A stretch of 64,000 bases of DNA from Rhodanobacter denitrificans (GTDB lineage Bacteria; Pseudomonadota; Gammaproteobacteria; Xanthomonadales; Rhodanobacteraceae), in contig JAFIHF010000004.1 of assembly GCA_017848855.1 (NCBI GenBank), positions 1 to 64,000 on the forward strand. Reading direction: 5' to 3'. Under the pieces are notes generated by a model. It was not told where the DNA came from and made no database searches. It worked only from the letters and a program-made list of their open reading frames with translations. Of the stretch, positions 44,917-55,500 are shown piece after piece (position 1 is the stretch's first letter; each line of letters starts with the position of its first letter). Both the position numbers and the translations under genes were made by a program.

Positions 44917-45333
44917 TCAGATCGCCAGCCGCAACGGCACGAAACGTGCCGCATGCACGAAGTCGTTGTCGGTCGTGAGCAGGTCGAGGTCGTGCTCGAT
45001 GCAGAGTTGCGCGATCAGCGCATCGATGGTGCCGAGCTGCACGCCGCGGCGCCGGCAGGTGTTGCGCAACCGGGCGGCATGGATATGGGTGTCGCGGCTT
45101 GGCTCAAGCAGGGGCAAGGCCTGCATGCGCTCGATGATGCGCGCCTGATCCTTCGGGCCGTGGAAACCTTGCAGGAGCTCCTGCAGCACGATGCCGGTAA
45201 TGACGATGGTTTCGCCATCGAGCAGCGCCCGGCGCAGCGCGTCGACCGCCGCCTGGTCGGGCGGCGTATCGCGGCGCAGCGCCAGCGACCAGACGCTGGT
45301 ATCGACCAGCACGCCTGTTCGAATCGGACTCAC
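44917..45333 (-). CDS. vapC: VapC-type PIN-domain toxin
   Basis: A 138-residue PIN ribonuclease. The acidic residues are Asp11 (VLVDTSVWSLAL), Glu in IVLQELLQGF, Asp in GTIDALIAQL and Asp in LTTDNDFVHAA. It should cleave RNA and be neutralised by VapB. The GTG start at 45333 overlaps the antitoxin stop (GTGA), the usual coupled arrangement. It is convergent with the M20 gene. Confidence 0.9.
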   Translation of the reverse strand: MSPIRTGVLVDTSVWSLALRRDTPPDQAAVDALRRALLDGETIVITGIVLQELLQGFHGPKDQARIIERMQALPLLEPSRDTHIHAARLRNTCRRRGVQLGTIDALIAQLCIEHDLDLLTTDNDFVHAARFVPLRLAI

Positions 45334-45530
45334 CTGCGGCTGCGCTCGGCCTTGGGATCGAAAGCTTCGTCCCATTCGAGCTTGCCGAGCAGTTCCGCGA
45401 TGCGCCGTTGTTCGCGGCGGGCGATGAACTCCTTGAGTGCCAGGGTGACGGCGGCCTTCTTCGACGGCTCGCCGCTGACGGCGACGGCGCGGTCGATCAG
45501 GTCGGGGTCGAGCGCTAGATTCGTGGCCAC
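45330..45530 (-). CDS. vapB: VapB-type antitoxin
   Basis: A 66-residue protein of the VapB (DUF2191) kind, with N-terminal [20 protein letters not shown] resembling a ribbon-helix-helix-like region, [20 protein letters not shown], and a C-terminal toxin-binding tail [16 protein letters not shown]. The GTG at 45530 has a GGAGG ribosome site seven bases upstream, better than an ATG five codons earlier. It probably represses its own promoter. Confidence 0.88.
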   Translation of the reverse strand: MATNLALDPDLIDRAVAVSGEPSKKAAVTLALKEFIARREQRRIAELLGKLEWDEAFDPKAERSRR

Positions 45531-45746
45531 GGCACACCTCCACACATTTGTTTACACACTCATGCTACGTCCGCGTGCCAAGGCGTGCAACGAGCGGGGT
45601 TCTGCACGGCGGGGCGGAAGCTGCAGGCACGCGAAAGCGCTTGCCTGCCGCCTCGATCCGCAGGCCGGTGGCCGAGCCGCCCAGCCCAGGCCCCGCCCCG
45701 ATCCACGATACAATTGCCGGTTCGCGCTCAAGCCGACCTGCCTTCC

Positions 45747-47348
<1,602 letters not shown>

Positions 47349-47432
47349 CCAGTGGCAGGGCATGACCGGCGGCACGGTGCCGCCGACCATGCCGCCTGTG
47401 AGACTGCGGCCTTCGTCCATCACGGAGGCCGC

Positions 47433-48338
47433 ATGAGCGCCGCCAGTTCCACGATTGCCTTTGTCACCCCCGCCACCGCGCCCGGCTGGAAACGCTGGCT
47501 GGTCTACTCGCCGCTGGTGCGGCTGCTGGTCTTCATTGCGCTGTTCATGCCCGCGGTGAAGTTCGCCGAGTGGGGGCTGCACGCCATCGGCTGGGGCAAG
47601 CACGCGCCGGCGCTGCAGCAAGGCATGGCCGAATTCCTCGGCCGCTCGATGCCGGCGCTGTTCGCCTACCTCGTGCTGGTGAAGCTCGTGGAGCGCCGCC
47701 CGCTCAATGAACTCGCGCCGCGCAAGCTGCTGTCGCACGGACTGCTGGGGCTGGCCGTCGGCACGCTGTTGTTCAGCGCCGTCGTCGGCGTGTTGTGGCT
47801 GGCCGGCAGCTACCACGTCGTCGGCTTCAACCCGCACGTCGACTGGCTGCCCGCCCTGCTGATGGTGGGCCTGGGCGCCGGCATCGGCGAGGAAATCATG
47901 TTCCGCGGCGCGCTGTTCCGCATCGTGGAAGAAGGCCTGGGCAGCTGGGCGGCGCTGGCGATCTCGGCGCTGTTCTTCGGGCTCGCCCACGCCGGCAACC
48001 CGGGCGCCACGCCGTGGAGCTCGGCGGCCATCGCGATCGAGGCCGGCCTGCTGTTCGGCCTGCTCTACATCGTCACCCGCTCGCTGCCGGTCTGCATGGG
48101 CCTGCACGCGGCCTGGAACTTCTGCCAGGGCACGGTCTACGGCATCCCGGTGTCGGGGCTGAAGGCCGATGGCTGGCTGGTCTCCACGCGCACGGGGCCG
48201 GACTGGCTCTCGGGCGGCGTGTTCGGCGCCGAGGCTTCGGTGGTGGCGCTGGCGCTGTGCCTGCTGTGCTCGGCAGCGCTGCTGGTGGTCGCGCTCCGGC
48301 GCGGCTCGCTGGTGGCGCCCAGCTGGAAGCGGCGCTGA
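47433..48338 (+). CDS. CPBP-family intramembrane protease
   Basis: A 301-residue membrane protein with about eight helices. The protease signature is complete: GEEIMFRGALFR (Glu153, Glu154, Arg158), FFGLAHAGNPG (His) and LPVCMGLHAAWNF (His). The family includes eukaryotic-like CAAX proteases and bacterial proteins of mostly unknown substrates. The ATG at 47433 follows GGAGG; the longer open frame is not conserved. It ends at a strong bidirectional terminator shared with fadE. Confidence 0.88.
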   Translation: MSAASSTIAFVTPATAPGWKRWLVYSPLVRLLVFIALFMPAVKFAEWGLHAIGWGKHAPALQQGMAEFLGRSMPALFAYLVLVKLVERRPLNELAPRKLLSHGLLGLAVGTLLFSAVVGVLWLAGSYHVVGFNPHVDWLPALLMVGLGAGIGEEIMFRGALFRIVEEGLGSWAALAISALFFGLAHAGNPGATPWSSAAIAIEAGLLFGLLYIVTRSLPVCMGLHAAWNFCQGTVYGIPVSGLKADGWLVSTRTGPDWLSGGVFGAEASVVALALCLLCSAALLVVALRRGSLVAPSWKRR

Positions 48339-48343
48339 GACGA

Positions 48344-48377
48344 AAACGAACGGGGCGCCGCGGCGCCCCGTTCGTTT
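48344..48377. terminator. Bidirectional terminator between the CPBP gene and fadE
   Basis: AAACGAACGGGGCGCCG and CGGCGCCCCGTTCGTTT form a perfect 34-base palindrome between two converging genes. The A-rich and T-rich ends let it act in both directions. Confidence 0.85.
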
Positions 48378-48395
48378 CGTGCGTGGGGTGCTCGT

Positions 48396-50870
48396 CTAGG
48401 CCGCGTCGGCGAGCTTGCGCTTGCGCTCATCCGCGCGGGTCACCGCCGCGCGCATCTCGTCGGTGTCGAAGTCGTCCACCGAGATGAACTCGAACACGCC
48501 CTCGCGTACGCGCTTGAGCAGTTCGGCCTCGGCCGCGCTCACCACGCCGGCGGCCTGCGCCTCGGCGAGCTGGCCGTCCCAGTCGTACGCCTTGAACTCG
48601 CCGGCCTTGATCGCCTTGAGCAGCTTGCGCTCCACCGGCTCGGCGGCGATCACGTCGGGCAGAAGAGCATTCATGCGGCCCACCGTGTTGTTCGGCGTGG
48701 GCGTGGTGTAGGCCCACTCGACCAGGCGCTCACGCGCCTCGTTCGGCGCGGTGAGCAGCGCGGCCACACGGCGGCCGAGGCGATCCGACGGCGGCACCTC
48801 GCGGCGGCCCAGCGGGAACACCAGCGCGCGCAGCAGCCACGCCACCGGGCGCACCGGGAAGTTGCGGATCGCGCCGTCCAGCGCGTTCTGGATCAGCCAC
48901 ATGCACTCGTGGAAGCCCCAGGCGAGGAAGGGCCGATCCACTTCCGGCCGGCCGGTGTCCTCGTAGCGCTTGAGCATGCTGCTGGCGATGTAGAGGTAGC
49001 TGAGCACGTCGCCGAGGCGCGCGGAGAGTTTCTCCTTGAACTTCAGCTTGCCGCCGAGCACGCCCATGAACACGTCGGCGCACAGCGCCAGCGCGGCGGA
49101 GTAGCGGTTGAGCTTCTTGTAGTAGCGGCGCGTGTAGTCGTCGCCCGCGGCCTCGCCCATGCGCCCGCCGGAGAGGCCCATCGTGAAGCTGCGCACCGCG
49201 TTGGAGAGGCCGAAGCCAACGTGGCCGAACAGCGCGGCGTCGAACGCGCGCAGCTTGTCGCCGTAGTCGGCGATGGACAGCGCCTGCATCTCCTTCAGCA
49301 CGTAGGGATGGCAGCGGATCGCGCCTTGGCCGAAGATCATCAGGCTGCGCGTCATGATGTTCGCGCCTTCCACGGTGATCGCGATCGGCACCGCCATCCA
49401 GCCGCGGCCGGCGTAGTTCTTCGGGCCGAGCTGCACGGCCTTGCCGCCGTGCACGTCCAGCGTGTCCATCGCGATGCGCCGCGCCCATTCGGTGGCGTGG
49501 TACTTGGCGATCGCCGAAGGCACCGCGGGCCGCTCGCCGCGATCCACCGCGGCGGCGGTGGCGCGCGACAGCGCGGCGGTGGCGTAGGTGAGGCCGCCGA
49601 GGCGCGCCAGCGCCTCTTCCACGCCCTCGAAGCGGGCCACCGCGAGGCCGAACTGCTTGCGCATGCGCGCATAGCTGCCGGTGGCCAGCGCCGACATGCG
49701 CATGCCGCCGGTGGCGTTGGACGGCAGCGAGATCGCGCGGCCCACCGAGAGGCATTCCACCAGCATGCGCCAGCCGTGGCCGGCCATCTCCGGCCCGCCG
49801 ATCAAGACCGACAGCGGCGCGAACACGTCCTTGCCGCGCACCGGGCCGTTCTGGAACGGCACGTTGAGCGGGAAGTGGCGGCGGCCGATCTCCAGCCCCC
49901 TGGTGTCGCGCGGCAGCAGCGCCAGCGTGATGCCCAAGTCCTCCTTGTCGCCCAGGATGTGCTCGGGGTCGAGCATGCGGAAGGCCAGGCCCACCACGGT
50001 GGCGACCGGCGCCAGCGTGATGTAGCGCTTGTCGAACGTGAGGCGCACGCCCACGGTTTCCACGCCGTCGACCATCTGCTTGCAGACCACGCCGAGGTCG
50101 GGGATCGAGGTGGCGTCCGAGCCCGCGTAGGGGCCGGTGAGCGCGAAGCAGGGGATCTCCTCGCCCACCGCGAGGCGCGGCAGGTAGTGGTTCTTCTGCT
50201 CCTCGGTGCCGTAGTGCAGCAGCAGCTCCGCCGGGCCCAGCGAGTTCGGCACGGCCACGGTGGAGGCCACCGTGGCCGACATCGAGTTGATCTTCTGCAG
50301 CACCGCCGAATGCGCCAGCGCGGAGAACTGCAGGCCGCCGTACTGCTTCGGGATGATCATGCCGAAGAAGCGGTGCTGCTTGATGAAGGCCCAGATCTCC
50401 GGCGGCAGGTCGGCCAGCTCGTGGGTGATCTGCCAGTCGTCGATCATCGCGCAGAGTTGTTCCACCGGGCCGTCGAGGAAGGCCTGTTCTTCCACGGAGA
50501 GTTCGGGCTTCGGCTGCTTCAGCAGTTCGTGCCAGTCCGGCTTGCCGGAGAACAGCTCGCCCTCGAAGCCCACGGTGCCCGCTTCCAGCGCGGTCTGCTC
50601 GGTCTCCGACAGCGTGGGCGTGACCTTGGCGAACAGCTTCAGCAGCGGCGCGGTGATCTGCCGGCGGCGGAACGTGTCCATCAGCAGCGGCACGGCGATG
50701 CCCAGCTCGACGATCAGCAGGATCGCCGTGGTCCACGGCGCGCCGGCGACGAGGCCCGTGACCAGGGTGGCCACGGGCGCCGCGACCGCGAACGTGCGCA
50801 GGCTGCTGCGGTGGTAGGCGCAGGCGCCGCTCGCGATGAGCGCCGCCAGCAGGGTCAGTATCACGGCCAT
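48396..50870 (-). CDS. fadE: Acyl-CoA dehydrogenase, FadE type
   Basis: An 824-residue enzyme of fatty acid beta-oxidation. It has N-terminal hydrophobic segments (residues 1-65), the acyl-CoA dehydrogenase core with CFALTGPYAGSDATSIPDLG and IAKYHATEWARRIAMDTLDV, GRGWMAVPIAITVEGANIMT, and the long C-terminal DUF1974 part. Length and layout match FadE rather than short-form dehydrogenases. It follows the alpha/beta hydrolase gene by 19 bases, so they are an operon, opposite a TetR gene that may control them. Confidence 0.94.
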   Translation of the reverse strand: MAVILTLLAALIASGACAYHRSSLRTFAVAAPVATLVTGLVAGAPWTTAILLIVELGIAVPLLMDTFRRRQITAPLLKLFAKVTPTLSETEQTALEAGTVGFEGELFSGKPDWHELLKQPKPELSVEEQAFLDGPVEQLCAMIDDWQITHELADLPPEIWAFIKQHRFFGMIIPKQYGGLQFSALAHSAVLQKINSMSATVASTVAVPNSLGPAELLLHYGTEEQKNHYLPRLAVGEEIPCFALTGPYAGSDATSIPDLGVVCKQMVDGVETVGVRLTFDKRYITLAPVATVVGLAFRMLDPEHILGDKEDLGITLALLPRDTRGLEIGRRHFPLNVPFQNGPVRGKDVFAPLSVLIGGPEMAGHGWRMLVECLSVGRAISLPSNATGGMRMSALATGSYARMRKQFGLAVARFEGVEEALARLGGLTYATAALSRATAAAVDRGERPAVPSAIAKYHATEWARRIAMDTLDVHGGKAVQLGPKNYAGRGWMAVPIAITVEGANIMTRSLMIFGQGAIRCHPYVLKEMQALSIADYGDKLRAFDAALFGHVGFGLSNAVRSFTMGLSGGRMGEAAGDDYTRRYYKKLNRYSAALALCADVFMGVLGGKLKFKEKLSARLGDVLSYLYIASSMLKRYEDTGRPEVDRPFLAWGFHECMWLIQNALDGAIRNFPVRPVAWLLRALVFPLGRREVPPSDRLGRRVAALLTAPNEARERLVEWAYTTPTPNNTVGRMNALLPDVIAAEPVERKLLKAIKAGEFKAYDWDGQLAEAQAAGVVSAAEAELLKRVREGVFEFISVDDFDTDEMRAAVTRADERKRKLADAA

Positions 50871-50889
50871 CTCGACATCCTCGTTGCGG

Positions 50890-51792
50890 TTACAGGGCGC
50901 GGGCGCCCGGCCGGGCGTCCGCGTCGTTCAGGGCACTGATGAAACTTGCGATCTCGCGGGTGAACGCGTCGTTGGCGTCGCCGGCCACCATGTGCGTGGC
51001 GCCGGCCACCGCCACGTGCCGCGCGTGCGGCACCAGCTCCAGGAACTCGGCGACGGTGGCGTGCGAGACCACGTCGCTGCGCTCGCCCGAGAGCAGCAGC
51101 ACCGGCACCTCCACCTGCGCGGCGGCGGCGAACAGGCGCGGCTGGTAGCGCTCGCTCTCGGCGACCAGGTCGCCAGCCAGGAGGGCAGGATCCCAGTGCC
51201 AACGCAGGCGGCCGTCGGCGCCTTCGCGCAGCAGCGGACGCAGCTGTTCCTCGCTCTTGCGGCCGGCGCGATGCGGCAGGTAGGCGGCGATCTGCTCGGC
51301 GGCCTCGGCGTAGCCGGCGAAGCCGTCCGGATGCGCCTGCATGAAGGCGAGGATGCGCTCCACCCCGCGCGTCTCCCAGCGCGGCGTGATGTCCACCAGC
51401 ACCAGCGCGCGGAACGGCGCAGGCCGCGTCTCGCCCGCCGTCACCAGGCCGAGCAGGCCGCCCAGCGAGGCACCCACCAGGATCGGCGGCGCGGGTTGCG
51501 CGCGGGCCAGCCCCAGCAGGTCGTCGGCGAACTGCTGCATGTGGTAGCTGCCGCCCGGCACACGCCCGCTCTCGCCGTGGCCGCGCGCGTCGTAGCTGAC
51601 ACAGCGGCAACCCTGCGCCGCCAGCGCGGCCACCGTGCCGCCCCAGGCGCCGCGGGTCTGGCCAAAGCCGTGGGCGAACAGCAGGGTCGGCGCGTCGGCC
51701 GCCGCGCGCGTCTCCACGGCCAGGCGCAGGCCGTCGCCGGTGGCGACGAACTCGGTGCGGCTGGCGGGCGTCGATGCGGCGAAGTTGTCCAT
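50890..51792 (-). CDS. Alpha/beta hydrolase
   Basis: A 300-residue protein with oxyanion HGFGQTRGAW, nucleophile Ser109 in VGASLGGLLGL, Asp in LLSGERSDVVS, and His in GATHMVAGD. The fold resembles haloperoxidase/esterase-type hydrolases that act on esters or thioesters. With fadE directly downstream, a thioesterase or lipid ester role is possible but not shown. Its start codon overlaps a CCATAC-N6-GTATGG palindrome. Confidence 0.88.
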   Translation of the reverse strand: MDNFAASTPASRTEFVATGDGLRLAVETRAAADAPTLLFAHGFGQTRGAWGGTVAALAAQGCRCVSYDARGHGESGRVPGGSYHMQQFADDLLGLARAQPAPPILVGASLGGLLGLVTAGETRPAPFRALVLVDITPRWETRGVERILAFMQAHPDGFAGYAEAAEQIAAYLPHRAGRKSEEQLRPLLREGADGRLRWHWDPALLAGDLVAESERYQPRLFAAAAQVEVPVLLLSGERSDVVSHATVAEFLELVPHARHVAVAGATHMVAGDANDAFTREIASFISALNDADARPGARAL

Positions 51793-51888
51793 ACGGATGA
51801 GTATGGATTGCCCGATCCGGCCCCGTCAACCCGGCGACGCCAGCGCCGCCGTGGATTACAAGGCCGGGCGCAACCGCTACCATACGGT
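51789..51888. promoter_or_regulatory. Divergent promoter region with two CCATACGG sites
   Basis: CCATAC-GGATGA-GTATGG (51789-51806) is a palindrome over the hydrolase start codon, and ACCATACGGT (51879-51888) ends one base before the TetR gene. Both contain CCATACGG. The layout suggests autoregulation by the TetR-type protein and control of the hydrolase-fadE operon. Confidence 0.5.
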
Positions 51889-51889
51889 C

Positions 51890-52468
51890 ATGAATTCCAG
51901 CCAAAAACCGGAACGCACCCGCCTCACCGCGGAAGACTGGGAACTTGCCGCCCTGCAGCTGATCGCCGAACAGGGCGTGGGCGCACTGGCCGTCGAGGCC
52001 CTGGCCCGCCAGCTGGGCGTCACCAAAGGCAGCTTCTACTGGCACTTCCGCACCCGCGAGGCGCTGCTGCAGGCCGCGCTGGAGCGCTGGGAGCAGTACG
52101 GCGAACGCGACGTGCTGGGCCAGATCGAGCAGATCGCCGACCCGCGCCAGCGCCTGCCCGAACTGTTCCGCCGCGTGGCGCACGAGCTGCAGCCGCACCG
52201 CGTCTACGCCGCCCTGCTGAAGGCGCTGGACCACCCGCTGGTGGTGCCGGTGATGGCGCGCGTGTCGCAGCGGCGCATGGAGTTCCTCGACACCGCCTAC
52301 CGCGAGGCCGGCCTGCCGCCGCGCGAGGCGCTGAACCGCGCGCGGCTCACCTACGCCGCCTACGTCGGTTTCCTGCAGCTCAACTTCACCCTGGGCCTGC
52401 CGCGCATCAACCACGAGGAGTTCGACGCCTACGTGGAACACATGATCGCCACCCTGATCCCGGCCTGA
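51890..52468 (+). CDS. TetR-family regulator
   Basis: A 192-residue regulator with helix-turn-helix IAEQGVGALAVEALARQLGV plus TKGSFYWHFRTREALLQAAL. The effector domain is alpha-helical and not recognisable. It is divergent from the hydrolase-fadE operon and likely controls it, consistent with acyl-CoA-responsive regulators of this fold. The ATG at 51890 is preferred; the upstream open frame overlaps the divergent promoter. Confidence 0.9.
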   Translation: MNSSQKPERTRLTAEDWELAALQLIAEQGVGALAVEALARQLGVTKGSFYWHFRTREALLQAALERWEQYGERDVLGQIEQIADPRQRLPELFRRVAHELQPHRVYAALLKALDHPLVVPVMARVSQRRMEFLDTAYREAGLPPREALNRARLTYAAYVGFLQLNFTLGLPRINHEEFDAYVEHMIATLIPA

Positions 52469-52500
52469 TCCCGGCCCGGTTCCACGCGGCACCCCACGCA

Positions 52501-52520
52501 ACGGCGCCTTCGGGCGCCGT
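52501..52520 (+). terminator. Hairpin terminator after the TetR gene
   Basis: ACGGCGCC-TTCG-GGCGCCGT forms a stable stem with a UUCG tetraloop, followed by TCCTGTTG; the T-run is short. Confidence 0.65.
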
Positions 52521-52603
52521 TCCTGTTGCGGGCCACCTTGCAATGCCAGTATGCGCAAACTACGGTTCCTCCACTTTTTTTCCTGAAGACCAGTGAGGAC
52601 ACG

Positions 52604-54385
52604 ATGGCAAGCACGTTGGAAGCGCTCGAACGCTGGGTCGGCGAGGTGGCGGCACGGACCCGCCCCGCGAAGATCCACTGGTGCGACGGCTCGGAGGCCG
52701 AATACCGTGCCCTGGTGCAGCAGATGCTGGCCGACGACACCCTGATCGAGCTGAACCAGACGACCCACCCGGGCTGCTACCTGCACCGCTCGAACCCGTC
52801 CGACGTGGCGCGCGTGGAGCACCTCACCCTGGTCTGCCATCCGAACAAGGAAGATTCCGGCCCGAACAACCACTGGATGGACCCGGCCGAAGCGCACGCG
52901 AAGATGGACGCGCTGTTCGACGGCTGCATGGCCGGCCGCACCATGTACGTGATCCCGTACTGCATGGGCCCGCTCGATTCGCCGCTGGCGCGCTGCGGCG
53001 TGGAGATCACCGACAGCCCCTACGTGGTCGCCAACATGAAGATCATGACCCGCATGGGCACGGCGGCACAGGCGCGCATCGAGCGCGAGGGTGCGTTCGT
53101 CAAGGGCCTGCACTCGATCGGCGAGCTCGACCCCGAGCGCCGCTGGATCGTGCACTTCCCCGCCGAGCTGTCGATCCAGAGCTACGGCTCCGGCTACGGC
53201 GGCAACGCGCTGCTGGGCAAGAAATGCCACGCGCTGCGCATCGCCAGCAACCAGGCCCGCGACGAGGGCTGGCTGGCCGAGCACATGCTGATCGTGGGCA
53301 TCGAGAACCCCGCGGGCGAGACGCACTACATCGCCGCCGCGTTCCCGTCTGCCTGCGGCAAGACCAACCTCTCGATGCTGATCCCGCCGGAGGGCTACCG
53401 CCGCGACGGCTGGAAGGTGTGGACGGTGGGCGACGACATCTGCTGGATGCGCCCCGGCGCGGACGGCCGCCTGTACGCGATCAACCCCGAGGCCGGCTTC
53501 TTCGGCGTGGCGCCGGGCACCAGCGAGAGCAGCAACCCGAACGCGCTGAAGTGCATCGCGCACGACACCATCTTCACCAACGTCGCGGTCACCGCCGACA
53601 ACCAGCCATGGTGGGAAGGCCTGCCCGGCACGCCGGTCACCGACTGGCAAGGGCGCCCCTACGATCCCGCCAACGGCCCCGCCGCGCATCCGAACTCGCG
53701 CTTCACGGTGAGCGCGAAGCAGTGCCCCTCGTGGTCGGAGAAGGCGGAAGACCCGCAAGGCGTGCCGATCAGCGCGATCGTGTTCGGCGGCCGCCGCCCC
53801 TCGCTGCTGCCGCTGGTGATGGAGGCGCGCGACTGGACCCACGGCGTGCTGATGGGCGCGGCGATGGGCTCGGAAACCACCGCCGCCGCCACCGGCGCGG
53901 TCGGCGTGCTGCGCCGCGACTCGATGGCGATGAAGCCGTTCTGCGGCTACCACTACGGCGACTATTTCGCGCACTGGCTGAGCTTCGACAAGCCGGGCGC
54001 GAAGCTGCCGAAGGTCTTCCACGTCAACTGGTTCCGCAAGGGCGCGGACGGCAAGTTCCTGTGGCCGGGCTACGGCGACAACCTGCGCGTGCTGGAGTGG
54101 ATGATCGCGCGCGTGCAAGGCAAGGCGCAGGGCACGCGAACGCCGATCGGCATCCTGCCCGCCGCCGGCGAACTCAAGCTCGACGGCCTCGCCCTCGACC
54201 CGGCCACGCTGGCCGAACTGCTCGCGCTGGACCGCGCCGGCTGGCAGGCCGAACTCGCCGCCATCGGCGAGTACCTCGAAGGCTTCGCCCCGCGCCTGCC
54301 CGCGGCCCTGCGCGCGGAACGCCAGCGCGTGGCCGACACGCTGGATGCCGACGACGCGATGCCGCGCAAGGCGGCCACCGCGTAA
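52604..54385 (+). CDS. pckG: Phosphoenolpyruvate carboxykinase (GTP)
   Basis: A 593-residue gluconeogenic enzyme converting oxaloacetate and GTP to PEP. The kinase loop FPSACGKTNLSML carries the reactive Cys typical of the GTP class. Also seen: HWCDGSEAEY, SYGSGYGGNALLGKKCHALR and KVFHVNWFRKGADGKF. The ATG at 52604 (MASTLEALERW) has GAGGA upstream; a frame 26 codons longer is not conserved. Transcribed alone, in keeping with growth on fatty acids and amino acids near fadE. Confidence 0.96.
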   Translation: MASTLEALERWVGEVAARTRPAKIHWCDGSEAEYRALVQQMLADDTLIELNQTTHPGCYLHRSNPSDVARVEHLTLVCHPNKEDSGPNNHWMDPAEAHAKMDALFDGCMAGRTMYVIPYCMGPLDSPLARCGVEITDSPYVVANMKIMTRMGTAAQARIEREGAFVKGLHSIGELDPERRWIVHFPAELSIQSYGSGYGGNALLGKKCHALRIASNQARDEGWLAEHMLIVGIENPAGETHYIAAAFPSACGKTNLSMLIPPEGYRRDGWKVWTVGDDICWMRPGADGRLYAINPEAGFFGVAPGTSESSNPNALKCIAHDTIFTNVAVTADNQPWWEGLPGTPVTDWQGRPYDPANGPAAHPNSRFTVSAKQCPSWSEKAEDPQGVPISAIVFGGRRPSLLPLVMEARDWTHGVLMGAAMGSETTAAATGAVGVLRRDSMAMKPFCGYHYGDYFAHWLSFDKPGAKLPKVFHVNWFRKGADGKFLWPGYGDNLRVLEWMIARVQGKAQGTRTPIGILPAAGELKLDGLALDPATLAELLALDRAGWQAELAAIGEYLEGFAPRLPAALRAERQRVADTLDADDAMPRKAATA

Positions 54386-54463
54386 CGCGGCCGCATCGTC
54401 GCGGATCGAGGCATCCGCGACGATGCAAACCCTGGCGTCCGCGGCGGCATCCAAGCTGGCAAG

Positions 54464-55045
54464 ATGATCGCCGCCTGCCCCGCCACCGACCGCTCGATGC
54501 CGCCCGCCCCCGCTGCCGCCGATCACGACACCGACGACGTGCGCGCGGCGGCGGCCGGCGACCGGCTGGCGTTCCAGCGGCTGTACCGCCAGCACGTCGA
54601 CCGCATCCACGGCGCCGTGTGCCGGCTGGCCGGCTACGACCACGCCCGCGCCGAGGACCTCACCCAGGAGGCCTTCGTGCGCGCGTGGCAGAAGCTGCCG
54701 GGCTTTCGCCACGAAAGCGCGTTCGGCACCTGGCTGTACCGGCTGGCGGTCAACGTGGCGCTGATGGAAATCCGCGCCCGCCGCGCCGACCCGGTCGGCT
54801 ACCTGGACGAGGAACAGCTACCCGACCACGGCGAAACCCCGTTCTGCGCCGCCGAGCGCGAGGAACTCGAGCGCGCCATCGGCAAGCTGCCGCCGCGCGC
54901 ACGCGCCGTGCTGGTGCTGCACGATGTCGAAGGCTGGCGGCACGAGGACATCGGCAGCGAACTGGACATGGCGGTCGGCACCTCGAAGGCGCAATTGCAC
55001 CGGGCGCGGCGATTGCTGCGCCAGGCGTTGGGAGAAAACTCATGA
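54464..55045 (+). CDS. ECF-type RNA polymerase sigma factor
   Basis: A 193-residue sigma factor. Region 2: DRLAFQRLYRQHVDRIHGAV, then DLTQEAFVRAWQKLPGFRHE and FGTWLYRLAVNVALMEIR. Region 4: LPPRARAVLVLHDVEGWRHE with MAVGTSKAQLHRARRLLRQA. It resembles the RpoE-like group. The start could be 54464 or the ATG at 54497; neither has a strong ribosome site. The next gene begins at an ATGA overlap, so a membrane protein is co-translated, as in the module at 29695-31199. Confidence 0.88.
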   Translation: MIAACPATDRSMPPAPAAADHDTDDVRAAAAGDRLAFQRLYRQHVDRIHGAVCRLAGYDHARAEDLTQEAFVRAWQKLPGFRHESAFGTWLYRLAVNVALMEIRARRADPVGYLDEEQLPDHGETPFCAAEREELERAIGKLPPRARAVLVLHDVEGWRHEDIGSELDMAVGTSKAQLHRARRLLRQALGENS

Positions 55046-55482
55046 ACGAATTCGAATGGCGGCAGCAGCTGCGCAAGCTGCATCAGCCGATCGCGCCAAG
55101 CCGCGACCTGTGGGGCGCGATCGACGCCGCGCTGGACGAACGCGGCAGCGGCGCGACACCCTTGCAAGCCGCACGGCGCGCCCCGCGGCGGACGTGGCTA
55201 CTCGCTGCGGCGATCGCCGGCGCGTTCCTGCTCGCCGGCGGCATCGGCCTGCGCCTGCAGCACCACGCCACCGTTGCGAACGACACGCCGGCGCTGGCGA
55301 ACGCGCACTGGAACCCGTCCGACCCGCGCCTCGGCGGCGCGGCGATCGAGCTGGACGCGGCCCGCCTCGAACTGCAGCAGGCCATGCAGCAAGCTCCCCA
55401 CTCGCCCTCGTTGCAGCGCCTGCTGGCGCGCACCGAGCAGCAACAGACGCAACTGCGCCACCTCGCTCACGAGGCCGGCTGA
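55042..55482 (+). CDS. Single-pass membrane protein, likely anti-sigma
   Basis: A 146-residue protein: cytoplasmic MNEFEWRQQLRKLHQPIAPS and RDLWGAIDAALDER, one helix at about 51-70 (TWLLAAAIAGAFLLAGGIGL), and a periplasmic Gln-rich coiled segment (ARLELQQAMQQAPHSPSLQR). The GGGAG site and ATGA overlap couple it to the sigma gene. Topology and position fit an anti-sigma factor; no ZAS-type zinc motif is present. Confidence 0.78.
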   Translation: MNEFEWRQQLRKLHQPIAPSRDLWGAIDAALDERGSGATPLQAARRAPRRTWLLAAAIAGAFLLAGGIGLRLQHHATVANDTPALANAHWNPSDPRLGGAAIELDAARLELQQAMQQAPHSPSLQRLLARTEQQQTQLRHLAHEAG

Positions 55483-55500
55483 CCGACGCCAGGAACGACC

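Noticed and set aside
50861-54712. 1283-codon minus-strand frame over the TetR and pckG genes
   Set aside because: Antisense shadow of pckG; His/Arg/Val-rich without recognisable domain.
52681-55482. Plus-strand frame of 933 codons over pckG and the sigma gene
   Set aside because: Arg-rich second-frame shadow of pckG; its last part is the real gene at 55042-55482, which has its own start.
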